From positions 806,001 to 870,000 of the forward strand of contig NZ_UWOS01000001.1 in assembly GCF_900604515.1 (NCBI RefSeq): a stretch of 64,000 nucleotides of DNA, written 5' to 3'. The DNA comes from Arcanobacterium ihumii (GTDB taxonomy: Bacteria > Actinomycetota > Actinomycetes > Actinomycetales > Actinomycetaceae). Shown in pieces: positions 26,658 to 35,113 of this stretch (position 1 is its first letter; every line of letters starts with the position of its first letter). The notes below the pieces were generated by a model that saw only the letters and a program-made list of their open reading frames with translations, did not search any database and had not been told where the DNA came from. Made by a program: the position numbers and the translations under genes.

Positions 26658-27995
26658 ATGGATGCGTCATTAGAAATGATTTATGACGAAATGCTGCAAA
26701 GAAACGGCGAACAACCAGAATTCCAGCAAGCTGTTCGCGAGGTGATGAACAGCCTAGAACCAATCTTGGTTTCACACCCTCATTATACCGACGCCGCAAT
26801 TCTTGAACGTATCGTTGAACCTGAACGCCAGATTATGTTTCGAGTCGCCTGGCAGGACGATGCTGGTATCACTCGCGTTAACCGCGGCTACCGTGTCGAA
26901 TTCAACTCGGCGCTCGGCCCATACAAGGGCGGCTTGCGCTTCCATCCCACAGTCAATCTATCCGTAATTAAATTCCTTGGATTTGAACAGATCTTCAAGA
27001 ATGCTCTGACCGGTCAACAAATTGGTGGCGCAAAAGGAGGATCGGATTTTGATCCTCACGGAAAGTCCGACGCCGAAATCATGCGTTTCTGCCAGGCATT
27101 CATGACCGAGCTCTACCGCCACATTGGTCCACACACAGACGTTCCAGCCGGGGACATCGGCGTCGGTGGACGCGAGATCGGCTACCTCTATGGTCAATAC
27201 AAACGAATCACCAATCGTTTTGATGCCGGGGTGCTAACTGGAAAAGGAATTAATTGGGGCGGGTCACTTGCCCGTACGGAAGCTACTGGATATGGAACAG
27301 TTTTGTTTGCTCAAAACATGTTGGCAACCAAGGGCGAGGTTTTAGAGGGTAAGACTGTTGCAATTTCAGGTGCTGGAAATGTGGCGATCTATGCTGTTGA
27401 AAAAGCACAGCAACTAGGAGCAAAGGTCGTTACCGTTTCCGATTCCTCCGGAAGCATCTACGATCCTGAAGGTATCGACGTCGCCTTGTTAAAGGACGTT
27501 AAGGAAGTTCAGCGTGCTCGTATCTCAAATTACGCACAACGTCGCAGTAGCGCCGAATACCGTGACGGCGCTAAGCCATGGGGAGTTCCGGCACAGATCG
27601 CTCTACCTTGCGCAACACAAAACGAAGTTAATGCTCAGGACTTCGCCCAGATGGTCAAAGGCGGCGTGGAGTTGATCGCAGAAGGTGCGAATATGCCACT
27701 CACACATGCGGCTATTGAAGAAGCAAAAGCAGCTAAAGTGCTATATGCCCCCGGGAAGGCGGCAAACGCTGGCGGTGTGGCAACGTCTGCACTTGAGATG
27801 CAACAAAACGATGGCCAGACCCAGTGGACTTTTGCCAAGGTCGAAGAAAAGCTCGAACAAATTATGGCTAATATCCATGACACCTGCTTGGAAGCTTCGG
27901 AGCAAGCTGGGCAACCAGGCGACTACCAGGTAGGAGCCAATGTTGCTGGCTTTATCAAAGTAGCTAACGCGATGATCGACCAAGGAATTATGTAA
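26658..27995 (+). CDS. gdhA: NADP-specific glutamate dehydrogenase GdhA
   Basis: GdhA makes glutamate from 2-oxoglutarate and ammonium. The 445-residue protein has the hexameric class I length and motifs: KGGLRFHPTVN, GGAKGGSDFDPHGKSD with the catalytic Lys, and PAGDIGVGGREIGYL. The nucleotide-binding part has VAISGAGNVA. TAGGAG lies 11-16 nt before the ATG. A strong inverted repeat at 28033-28087 follows the gene. Confidence 0.95.
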   Translation: MDASLEMIYDEMLQRNGEQPEFQQAVREVMNSLEPILVSHPHYTDAAILERIVEPERQIMFRVAWQDDAGITRVNRGYRVEFNSALGPYKGGLRFHPTVNLSVIKFLGFEQIFKNALTGQQIGGAKGGSDFDPHGKSDAEIMRFCQAFMTELYRHIGPHTDVPAGDIGVGGREIGYLYGQYKRITNRFDAGVLTGKGINWGGSLARTEATGYGTVLFAQNMLATKGEVLEGKTVAISGAGNVAIYAVEKAQQLGAKVVTVSDSSGSIYDPEGIDVALLKDVKEVQRARISNYAQRRSSAEYRDGAKPWGVPAQIALPCATQNEVNAQDFAQMVKGGVELIAEGANMPLTHAAIEEAKAAKVLYAPGKAANAGGVATSALEMQQNDGQTQWTFAKVEEKLEQIMANIHDTCLEASEQAGQPGDYQVGANVAGFIKVANAMIDQGIM

Positions 27996-28032
27996 CGCTT
28001 GTTAGTAAACAAACATCTAAACTAAAACCAAA

Positions 28033-28087
28033 AGAGTCTCCCTGAAAGCAAGATTGAAACATCTAACCTTGCTTTCAGGGAGACTCT
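28033..28087 (-). terminator. hairpin between gdhA and dapL (convergent)
   Basis: A perfect 20-bp stem (28033-28052 with 28068-28087) and a 15-nt loop. On the minus strand it is followed by TTTTGGTTTTAG, giving a good terminator for dapL; on the plus strand no T-run follows, but it can still stop or protect the gdhA 3' end. Confidence 0.75.
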
Positions 28088-28127
28088 ATCCTAGTGACAC
28101 TTCCTATGCAGGTGAGCACTCTTTTTG

Positions 28128-29288
28128 TTAAGCCATTGCTTCACGCATGCGCTCAACTGCTTCAAGCAATCGATCATCTGGCGTGGTCAAAGAGATACGA
28201 ATATAGCCTTCACCATCGGGGCCGTATCCACTGCCAGGCGTTACAATCACGTGTGCCTTCTCAAGTAGCTTTGTAGCGAAAGATTCCGACGTTTCACCTT
28301 CAGGAACACGTGCCCATACATAAATAGTTGCTTTTGGTGGTTCGACCGTCACACCAATTGAGCGTAGGGCATCAATAACTAAGTCACGGCGACGCTGGTA
28401 AATCGAATTCATCTCCGCAACAAAGCCGTCTGATTCAAGTAAAGCCACGCATCCGGCTTCTTGGATTGCGGTGAATTGACCAGAATCGAGGTTATTCTTC
28501 ACCGTACCGAGAGCCTTAACAGCCTTTTCGTTTCCACAGGCGAATGCGATTCTCCAGCCAGTCATGTTGTAAGGCTTCGAAAGACTGAAGAACTCGATAC
28601 ATACATCTTTTGCACCAGGGCGCTCTAAGATCGACGGAGCAATATACCCATCGAAAGACAGATCCGCGTAGGCGTTGTCATGAGCAAGAAGAATATCGTG
28701 CTCCTTACAGAACGCAATCGCCTTATCTAGGTACTCCACCGGCGCAATCGCTCCGGTTGGATTATTGGGGTAGCCAAGGAACATGATCTTTGCCTTAGCA
28801 AGCACCTCATTTGGAATTCCATCAAAGTCTGCAAGGAACCCGTTCTCTTCCTTCATAGGCATGAAGTAGGTGTTTGCGCTCTGAAGCGTAGCGCCAATTG
28901 AGTAAACCGGGTAACCGATCGACGGAGCAAGCACATACTCACCCGGATTGACGAATGCAGTATGCAGGTGGGCAATACCTTCCTTTGAACCGATAAGTGC
29001 TAGTACCTCAGTCTTCGGATCAACCTCAACACCAAATCGACGCTTCATATACGTCGATGCAGCCGTGCGGAACTCTATCGAACCAGCATAATCAGGGTAT
29101 TGATGGTTTTGCGGCTTTCGAATAGCCTCAGCCATTGCCTCAACAATGTGCTGCGGTGTTGGCAAATCCGGATCACCAATGCCGAGTGAAATTACGTCAA
29201 TCCCTTGAGCTTTTAAAGCGTCTCGCTTACGGTCAATTTCCGCAAAGAGATAGGGCTTAATCTGGTTCAAGCATTCTGCTGTTTGCAC
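28128..29288 (-). CDS. dapL: LL-diaminopimelate aminotransferase DapL
   Basis: A PLP-dependent fold type I aminotransferase of 386 residues. It contains LGIGDPDLPTP, LIGSKEGIAHL, FLGYPNNPTGA and the PLP-lysine motif SLSKPYNMTGWR. These match LL-DAP aminotransferase (DapL), which makes LL-DAP directly from tetrahydrodipicolinate. The next step, DapF, is encoded 9 bp upstream in the same direction, supporting the call. GTG at 29288 has TAAGGAG upstream. A DapC (N-succinyl-DAP) role cannot be excluded from sequence alone. Confidence 0.82.
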   Translation of the reverse strand: MQTAECLNQIKPYLFAEIDRKRDALKAQGIDVISLGIGDPDLPTPQHIVEAMAEAIRKPQNHQYPDYAGSIEFRTAASTYMKRRFGVEVDPKTEVLALIGSKEGIAHLHTAFVNPGEYVLAPSIGYPVYSIGATLQSANTYFMPMKEENGFLADFDGIPNEVLAKAKIMFLGYPNNPTGAIAPVEYLDKAIAFCKEHDILLAHDNAYADLSFDGYIAPSILERPGAKDVCIEFFSLSKPYNMTGWRIAFACGNEKAVKALGTVKNNLDSGQFTAIQEAGCVALLESDGFVAEMNSIYQRRRDLVIDALRSIGVTVEPPKATIYVWARVPEGETSESFATKLLEKAHVIVTPGSGYGPDGEGYIRISLTTPDDRLLEAVERMREAMA

Positions 29289-29297
29289 ACGCTCTCC

Positions 29298-30212
29298 TTA
29301 AATCGTTCCTCGATAAGATTCTGTTGCTGGACCGGTCATTTTCACCGCTCCGCCTTCTGTCCATTCAATCTTTAACATTCCACCTGGTAGCACAACATCT
29401 ACCTCGCGTCCCACTCGGCCAGTTAAATATCCGCCGACGCCGGTAGCACAAGCTCCCGTACCGCAGGCAAGAGTTTCGCCAACCCCGCGTTCAAATACGC
29501 GAGTGTGGAGCAAACCGTCGCGCAACTCTACAAATTCAATATTAGATTTCTCAGAGAAAACCTCATGCGATTCTAAATACGCACCAATTCGATCAATATC
29601 CATGTTCTCAAGGGTTTTTTCACCGTTGAATAATGCATCTGGGAGTTCCTCAAAGGAATCAATAAACCAAAGAGCGTGCGGATTCCCCATTGAAATACAA
29701 GTGAAAGTAACGTCGCACCACGGTGTCTGCACTTTCAAGTCACGAACAAAAGAAGTACCAGATTCGGCATGATCAGCAACGCTCTCTTGCGGAGCTCGAA
29801 CCGGAACCAACTCTGGATCGAAAATCGGCTCACCCATATTTACAGTGGCTTCCGTGAGCTTTCCGGTATCTACCGAGAATTGAAGTGGGCGCTTTCCAGC
29901 CAAAGTATCAACGGTTAATTCACCTTGCGAGGCATCCACGTAACCTTCATCAACAAGGAACTTTGCGGTACAACGTACGCCATTTCCGCACATCTGCGCT
30001 AGGGAGCCGTCGGTATTGATGTAATGCATATACCCAGCTGAACCACTATTCTTCGGAGGTTGAACCACGATCACGCCGTCAGCACCAATACCAAAATGCC
30101 GGTCGCAAAGAGCACGCACTTGAGCCGGATCAACGTCCACGTTGCCCTTCATCCCGTCGATAACCACAAAATCGTTACCTAAACCGTGCAGCTTGATAAA
30201 GTCGATACTCAT
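29298..30212 (-). CDS. dapF: diaminopimelate epimerase DapF
   Basis: DapF converts LL-DAP to meso-DAP for lysine and, where DAP is used, peptidoglycan. The 304-residue protein starts KLHGLGNDFVVID and has the two active-site cysteines in MCGNGVRC and ACGTGACA, the catalytic acid/base pair of the family. AAAGGGA precedes the ATG. It forms an operon with dapL. Confidence 0.95.
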   Translation of the reverse strand: MSIDFIKLHGLGNDFVVIDGMKGNVDVDPAQVRALCDRHFGIGADGVIVVQPPKNSGSAGYMHYINTDGSLAQMCGNGVRCTAKFLVDEGYVDASQGELTVDTLAGKRPLQFSVDTGKLTEATVNMGEPIFDPELVPVRAPQESVADHAESGTSFVRDLKVQTPWCDVTFTCISMGNPHALWFIDSFEELPDALFNGEKTLENMDIDRIGAYLESHEVFSEKSNIEFVELRDGLLHTRVFERGVGETLACGTGACATGVGGYLTGRVGREVDVVLPGGMLKIEWTEGGAVKMTGPATESYRGTI

Positions 30213-30311
30213 CGTGAAATCCCTTTAGCTTAGCCGAATTAATAAAACCTATTGGTGAAAGTCTTACAGGCTTTGCGTCATTTCGCCGAGTAGTTCAGCG
30301 TATGGACGAAA

Positions 30312-30851
30312 TCACTGGAGCATAGCCCACTCTTCTTTAGTAAGTACCGAGACGTGGCTAATTCGCTTTTCACCTAAAAGTGGCACATCCATATCGTGCT
30401 TTGTCTCTACAAACCGGAACCCGAGTTTCTCTTGTACACGCTTGGATTTTTCGTTTCCTTCGAAGTAGCAACACCGCATTTGGCGCATTCCCAAATCTTC
30501 GAAACCATGGCGAATCAGCTCCTCACAGGCCTCAGGGATGTACCCCTTCCCCCAGTACGCTTGACCAATCCAATAACCGAGTTCGCATTCATCCGAACGC
30601 TCAGCGCTATCTGAGACATCAGCCAATTTCAACCCCATGCTCCCAATCGGAGCATTTGAACCTTTCAAGCACACTGCGTAGGTTTCAGGGTCTTTTAAAA
30701 CGTTTCGAATAACTTCAACACTTTCATCTACCGACTGATGCGGCGGCCAGCCGCACGGAAGACCTACCAAAGGATCGCGGGCATGTTTAAACAGCTCCTG
30801 AGCATCCGTTTCTTCCCATTCACGCAGAACCAGGCGTTCTGTTTCCAACAT
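30312..30851 (-). CDS. GNAT acetyltransferase, RimJ/RimL type
   Basis: A 179-residue GNAT protein. It begins METERLVLREWEETD like RimJ/RimL N-acetyltransferases, and has ELGYWIGQAYWGKGYIPEA for acetyl-CoA binding. The end of the fold shows FEGNEKSKRVQEKLGF. The acceptor (ribosomal protein, antibiotic or small molecule) is not predictable. GGAGG lies upstream of the ATG. It is separated from dapF by 99 bp. Confidence 0.85.
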   Translation of the reverse strand: MLETERLVLREWEETDAQELFKHARDPLVGLPCGWPPHQSVDESVEVIRNVLKDPETYAVCLKGSNAPIGSMGLKLADVSDSAERSDECELGYWIGQAYWGKGYIPEACEELIRHGFEDLGMRQMRCCYFEGNEKSKRVQEKLGFRFVETKHDMDVPLLGEKRISHVSVLTKEEWAMLQ

Positions 30852-30879
30852 CGTTTAACTCCTCCACAATCACTGAAAT

Positions 30880-32124
30880 TTAATGAATACTATAAACCCG
30901 CTCTAGTAGCACGATAGTTTCAAAGTGATTGGTATGCGGGAACATATCTACAACCTGTGCATAACGCACACGAAAATCCTGCATGTGAACAAGATCAACC
31001 GAAAGACTTTGCGCATTGCAAGACGAATAAATAATTCGCTCAACTCCAGAATCGTTCAACCACCTAGCCAATTCATCACCAATTCCCCGACGTGGCGGAT
31101 TCACAACTACCAAGTCCGGAATCTCGCTTTGTTTCTTTACCCACTGCGTGGCATCAGCAGCAACAAACGAGATTTCTACACCCTTCATCGACTGGGCATG
31201 TTTGTTACCGGCAGCGACGGCGTCTTCCGAGGTTTCGACGCCGGTCACACGTGTAACTCCTGCATGGGCGAGGGCAAAAGCAAAACCACCGATTCCACAG
31301 TAAAGATCCCAGGCGTTTTCTGCACCCGCAGCCCACTGAGCTGCCCGCCGATAGAGCTCCTCAGCCATCTCAGTGTTCGTCTGGAAGAACGACTGGGGCC
31401 GAAGCTCAAGCTCGAGCGAGGCAACACCGTCGTCTATTTCCGTCGCTGGATCAGAAATAACAACAGGCATCGGCATCGAGACGCGGTCACTGATCAGAAT
31501 TTCTTCATTACCTTCGATTACCGCCTTATGCTCGGGCTGAACATTCACTGAGCACACCGATAGCATTGGGACTAATTCGCGTAGGCGATCATATTTCTTA
31601 AAGAAAATTCCTTGGGCACCTCGGCGCCGAACCACAAAGCGAAGCATCAGATCTCCCGAAGGTGACTCCACTACAATCACGTATTTAAGAACGCCCTGAT
31701 CTGTGACAGGGTTATAGGGCTGAAGCTCGCACTCCTTAATGAATTGAGTAAGCGCGGGAGTAGCGGCACGAATACCCGTCGTTGGTAGCGGGCAGTCGCG
31801 AAGGTCGACGCCGGGTACACCGTTACCTCCAAACTCACGAGCCGATCGACCATCGTTATACACAGGAGAAAATTGCTCACGAACCATTGGCGCCGCAATT
31901 CCAAGCTGTGGCTTTGAAACTGATCCGGTAACCACCAGCTTCACTTTGTTTCGAAAAGACTCCGTGCGCGAACGAGCAGTTGAAAGCCACTCACTTGCGT
32001 CAATCAAATCGTATGCAACCTGTTCCTTAACCTGAAGCTGCTCGGGCATGGGCACGTCAAGGTTCGTGCATGATCTACACAAGCCTTCTCGAAAATAGTG
32101 ACAATCGATAATAGGTGCACCCAT
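30880..32124 (-). CDS. rlmC: 23S rRNA (uracil-C5)-methyltransferase, RlmC type
   Basis: A 414-residue TrmA/RlmC-family methyltransferase. The N-terminus has the iron-sulfur cysteines in DCHYFREGLCRSCTN. The SAM-binding motif is WDLYCGIGGFAFALA, followed by VVNPPRRGIG and the catalytic Cys region IIYSSCNAQSL. The short form without a TRAM domain fits RlmC (m5U747). ATG at 32124 is preferred over an in-frame TTG at 32130. Confidence 0.87.
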   Translation of the reverse strand: MGAPIIDCHYFREGLCRSCTNLDVPMPEQLQVKEQVAYDLIDASEWLSTARSRTESFRNKVKLVVTGSVSKPQLGIAAPMVREQFSPVYNDGRSAREFGGNGVPGVDLRDCPLPTTGIRAATPALTQFIKECELQPYNPVTDQGVLKYVIVVESPSGDLMLRFVVRRRGAQGIFFKKYDRLRELVPMLSVCSVNVQPEHKAVIEGNEEILISDRVSMPMPVVISDPATEIDDGVASLELELRPQSFFQTNTEMAEELYRRAAQWAAGAENAWDLYCGIGGFAFALAHAGVTRVTGVETSEDAVAAGNKHAQSMKGVEISFVAADATQWVKKQSEIPDLVVVNPPRRGIGDELARWLNDSGVERIIYSSCNAQSLSVDLVHMQDFRVRYAQVVDMFPHTNHFETIVLLERVYSIH

Positions 32125-32160
32125 AAACAATGCTTCTCTCAGATCGTTAGGAGCTCACGC

Positions 32161-32820
32161 TTAGCTAGCAACGGATACATCTGTGCTTCTGCCACCAAGA
32201 AACTCAGAAACTGCTTGCTTAGCCCCTTCAATTCCTTGGAAATGATGCGCATTAATTCCGAGCTTCTGGGCAACATCCACATTCAGGCGCGTGTCGTCAA
32301 AGAACAGAATCTCTTTCGGAGTGGTTTCAAGCACCTTGACCACATAGGTAAAAATCTTTTCCTGAGGCTTGGCAATTCCCAGTCCGCACGAAAAAAATGC
32401 GGGCTCAAAGCGCTTCAACCACGGCTTTTCTTCACGGATTTTCGCGAGCAAAGCTGCCGGAATATTAGATAGTAAAGCAACTCGAGCCTTTAGGGAGCCC
32501 TCTTCTACGCTCGCTTTAAGCTCTTCAAGCCAGGCAACCATAACGTCGTCGTGCTCGATCCACGATTCACAATCTGCTTTGAAAATATCTTCCCAATTAG
32601 AGAACTCAACTCCGAGTTCATCACCCATCAAATCAACATACTCGGCAAAATTAATTCTGCCGGCGTCAAGAGGATCGCGGACCTCACGATAAACCTGCCA
32701 AAACTCTGAAGGATCAACTCCTAGCTCCCCTAACCGTGCAGCTTGTTCAATCGCATGCTTACCAGCATCGCTTTGGGTCTTCATAAACAAGCCGTACAGA
32801 TCAAAGAGGAGAGTTTTCAT
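32161..32820 (-). CDS. HAD-superfamily hydrolase (haloacid dehalogenase-like)
   Basis: A 219-residue HAD protein. Motif I is LLFDLYGLF: the nucleophile Asp is present but the usual second Asp is Tyr-Gly, as in dehalogenase-type (DAYGT) members. Motif II is ALLSNIP, motif III has the Lys in GIAKPQEKIF, and motif IV is ILFFDDT. The substrate is unknown. ATG at 32820 has TAGAAT 7 nt upstream, suggesting a leaderless mRNA. Confidence 0.83.
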   Translation of the reverse strand: MKTLLFDLYGLFMKTQSDAGKHAIEQAARLGELGVDPSEFWQVYREVRDPLDAGRINFAEYVDLMGDELGVEFSNWEDIFKADCESWIEHDDVMVAWLEELKASVEEGSLKARVALLSNIPAALLAKIREEKPWLKRFEPAFFSCGLGIAKPQEKIFTYVVKVLETTPKEILFFDDTRLNVDVAQKLGINAHHFQGIEGAKQAVSEFLGGRSTDVSVAS

Positions 32821-32827
32821 AAGGGAA

Positions 32828-32833
32828 ATTCTA
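32828..32833 (-). promoter_or_regulatory. -10 box of leaderless HAD promoter
   Basis: TAGAAT on the minus strand, 7 nt before the ATG at 32820. It lies downstream of the TetR gene on the same strand. Confidence 0.5.
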
Positions 32834-32879
32834 CGGTTCCTACAGACTTGGCGCGAATGTTGGCAAGGGTATTCGGCGA

Positions 32880-33509
32880 TTAAGCTTCGTCCACCACAGT
32901 GAACAAACCAGAAATGCTAGCTAGCACAGAAGCCTTAACACTCTCGAACGGTTCGCCCGCATCGAGGGATTTCATTCCTACATCAAGCAAAGCTCGGTTA
33001 ATTCGTGAATGAAGCGAAGCCGTTTTCGGATCCACCATAGTCCACAACAATGTGACTCTTCGCGCAAATTCAATATGGAAATTAGCCACAAGATCCGAAT
33101 GATACTCCGCGCGCTGTTCTGGAATGTCATGTTCCGACGCTGGCCGCGCACTTCGCGCCGATTTCATAACACTAATCAACCAAGAATGCCCAGTGCTGCG
33201 CGCCAACTCTAGGCTGACCACCGCGAGCGCAAGAATTTGTTCTTGGGGAGTAGAATCACGGTTGATCGCATCGTCAACCGCGTCTTGCCATTGAGGAAGG
33301 TAACGTTCGAGAACCAAGATGCGTAAATCATCAACCGAGGAAACATATCGGTATATCGAGTTTCGAGCAATCCCTGCAACTTTAGCGACGGCACCAGCTG
33401 TGAGATCTTCGGGCCCGCGCTCACGCAGGATTTCTTCGGCTGCATCAATCAACTTACCGAACATAATACGATGATGTTCTTTGACTGTGGGTGCAGAAAT
33501 ACTTGGCAT
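32880..33509 (-). CDS. TetR/AcrR-family transcriptional regulator
   Basis: A 209-residue repressor-type protein. The N-terminal helix-turn-helix is clear: AAEEILRERGPEDLTAGAVA followed by GIARNSIYRYVSSVDDL. The C-terminal ligand domain is not assignable. AAGGATGGAG precedes the ATG. The divergent 185-bp region toward 33695 has imperfect inverted repeats that may be its operator, so it may control itself and the gene at 33695. Confidence 0.88.
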   Translation of the reverse strand: MPSISAPTVKEHHRIMFGKLIDAAEEILRERGPEDLTAGAVAKVAGIARNSIYRYVSSVDDLRILVLERYLPQWQDAVDDAINRDSTPQEQILALAVVSLELARSTGHSWLISVMKSARSARPASEHDIPEQRAEYHSDLVANFHIEFARRVTLLWTMVDPKTASLHSRINRALLDVGMKSLDAGEPFESVKASVLASISGLFTVVDEA

Positions 33510-33590
33510 TTCTCCATCCTTTCTTCAAAGAGCAGTGCTTATTTGCGTGATCTAGTAGTCATGCTACTGGATTTTAGTCATCGAGAAATG

Positions 33591-33604
33591 ATTGATAGAT
33601 CAAT
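33591..33604. promoter_or_regulatory. candidate operator in the TetR intergenic region
   Basis: ATTGAT and ATCAAT arms separated by AG form a 14-bp inverted repeat between the TetR gene and the gene at 33695. A second one, AGTAG-TCATG-CTACT, lies at 33554-33568. Which, if any, is bound by the regulator is unknown. Confidence 0.3.
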
Positions 33605-33694
33605 TTCATACAATCTGTCCAGTTATTCACCATAGCACTCACAAAATTTTGGGTGTTAATTCCCAAAGGACCCGAAACCTGCCAAAATAGGAAC

Positions 33695-35014
33695 ATGGAT
33701 TTCATGGCTTGGGCACTTCAAACAGCAATCGCACATCCTGATCTTCACGACGCTCTTGTTACGTCCGACGAAGACTGGCTCGATATTCTTCTCAATGATG
33801 GGCGTACTTTCCGCTTCCGGCCAGGTGCGTTGATAAACGAAAATGCACCACTTGATCAGCGCACAGATATCCTAAATCGCCTTATCACCATCGGAATCGC
33901 ACAAGCCGAAACCCCGAAAATCGAAGCAGATATCGTCAAAGATTCCCAACCCGCACCAGAGCACTCTGACTCCAAAGTTCGCGACGTCGGCCTAGATCTT
34001 TTGTCCAGCACAGCGGCGCACGATCCAGTCACTCCACCTCCCGAAGCAAATATCGTGCCTATCGTACGCTCGGCAGACTACTACCTTCGCTCACATCGAG
34101 AAGCAGATTCCATGGTTTATCTGCCTCTCACTGATTTCGTTGCCGCCGGGCTCGCCTACGATCTGCCACAGACTATTCAGCCAGTCTACTATTCACAGAT
34201 TGAAGACGACGTGCGCGAAGTTGGTGAGATCCTTGCCGAATCCGTGGTTACTTTGCGTCAAATGACCGGAGCGATTCGCCACACGGTAGAAATCGGGATG
34301 ATGGATATCGTGGGCGCTCGAGTTTTAACCTTTTTACAACCGGCAAACTACGAACTATCTTGGTTCTGCGATCTTGACATGATGCAACAGGTAGCAGAAC
34401 AAATCTCCGCACAGTTTTCAGATGACATCCCACTCTTCGTTCCGGCTTCGCGCACGAAACTCTTCGTCGTCTTCTCCGAAGATCCTCACCTAACCGAATT
34501 CTTCAAGGTTCTCCTTGCCCAGCGAGACTCAAACGAAGCCGTTTACCCGCTTCCACACACCGTTGCTGCCGACGGCTGGCGTGAGTGGGTTCCATTCCCA
34601 GGATCGGAGCTTGCCGAGGTACTCGGCACACTACGCAACCAATTCCGCGAATCTATCTACGCGGCACAGGTAAAGGAGATGAGTACCTGGGGAGAATTCG
34701 GAGCTCTGAAGACGTTCACTTCTAGGAGGCTACGCAATAACGAGCGAGTCTCCACAACGGAGTGGTCCGATATCGATAAGTACGGATCGATTCCCTTGAC
34801 CGACTACATTATTTTCACCCGCGCAGCTTCTCCTCATCCGTGGGAGCCTGAGCAAGCAGTTAATCTTCCAATTCGTTCACATATCGCCCGAGAAGTGTGG
34901 CCAGAAGGTTTTGAAAAAGACGAAAACGCCTGGCCACCGCGGTGGTACGTCAAGGGCTTCCCGAACGAACAACAGCTAGATAAATTACGAGAATCGGCAG
35001 ATCGTGAATTCTAG
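33695..35014 (+). CDS. conserved hypothetical protein
   Basis: A 439-residue soluble protein that I do not recognise with confidence. It starts MDFMAWALQTAIAHPDLHDA. A linker rich in Pro and acidic residues (about 80-120) splits a short N-terminal part from a longer domain. The segment DDIPLFVPASRTKLFVVFSEDP loosely resembles DUF1444 (YtpQ)-like proteins. No signal peptide or membrane segment is visible. AGGA 2 nt before the ATG is a weak ribosome binding site, and an in-frame GTG at 33653 is less likely. It is divergent from the TetR gene. Confidence 0.75.
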   Translation: MDFMAWALQTAIAHPDLHDALVTSDEDWLDILLNDGRTFRFRPGALINENAPLDQRTDILNRLITIGIAQAETPKIEADIVKDSQPAPEHSDSKVRDVGLDLLSSTAAHDPVTPPPEANIVPIVRSADYYLRSHREADSMVYLPLTDFVAAGLAYDLPQTIQPVYYSQIEDDVREVGEILAESVVTLRQMTGAIRHTVEIGMMDIVGARVLTFLQPANYELSWFCDLDMMQQVAEQISAQFSDDIPLFVPASRTKLFVVFSEDPHLTEFFKVLLAQRDSNEAVYPLPHTVAADGWREWVPFPGSELAEVLGTLRNQFRESIYAAQVKEMSTWGEFGALKTFTSRRLRNNERVSTTEWSDIDKYGSIPLTDYIIFTRAASPHPWEPEQAVNLPIRSHIAREVWPEGFEKDENAWPPRWYVKGFPNEQQLDKLRESADREF

Positions 35015-35072
35015 ATCTTTGCTCCGGCAACAGCTTTGAAAGTATTAACGGCACATCTGTAAGGTCAAAATT

Positions 35073-35107
35073 GGGGGCTTTAGATCAAGATCCGATCTAA
35101 AGCCCCC
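35073..35107 (-). terminator. terminator after the dicarboxylate symporter gene
   Basis: A 14-bp stem (35073-35086 with 35094-35107) containing GGGGGCTTTAGATC. On the minus strand AATTTTG follows, so it fits the end of the symporter transcript. Confidence 0.7.
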
Positions 35108-35113
35108 AAAAAT

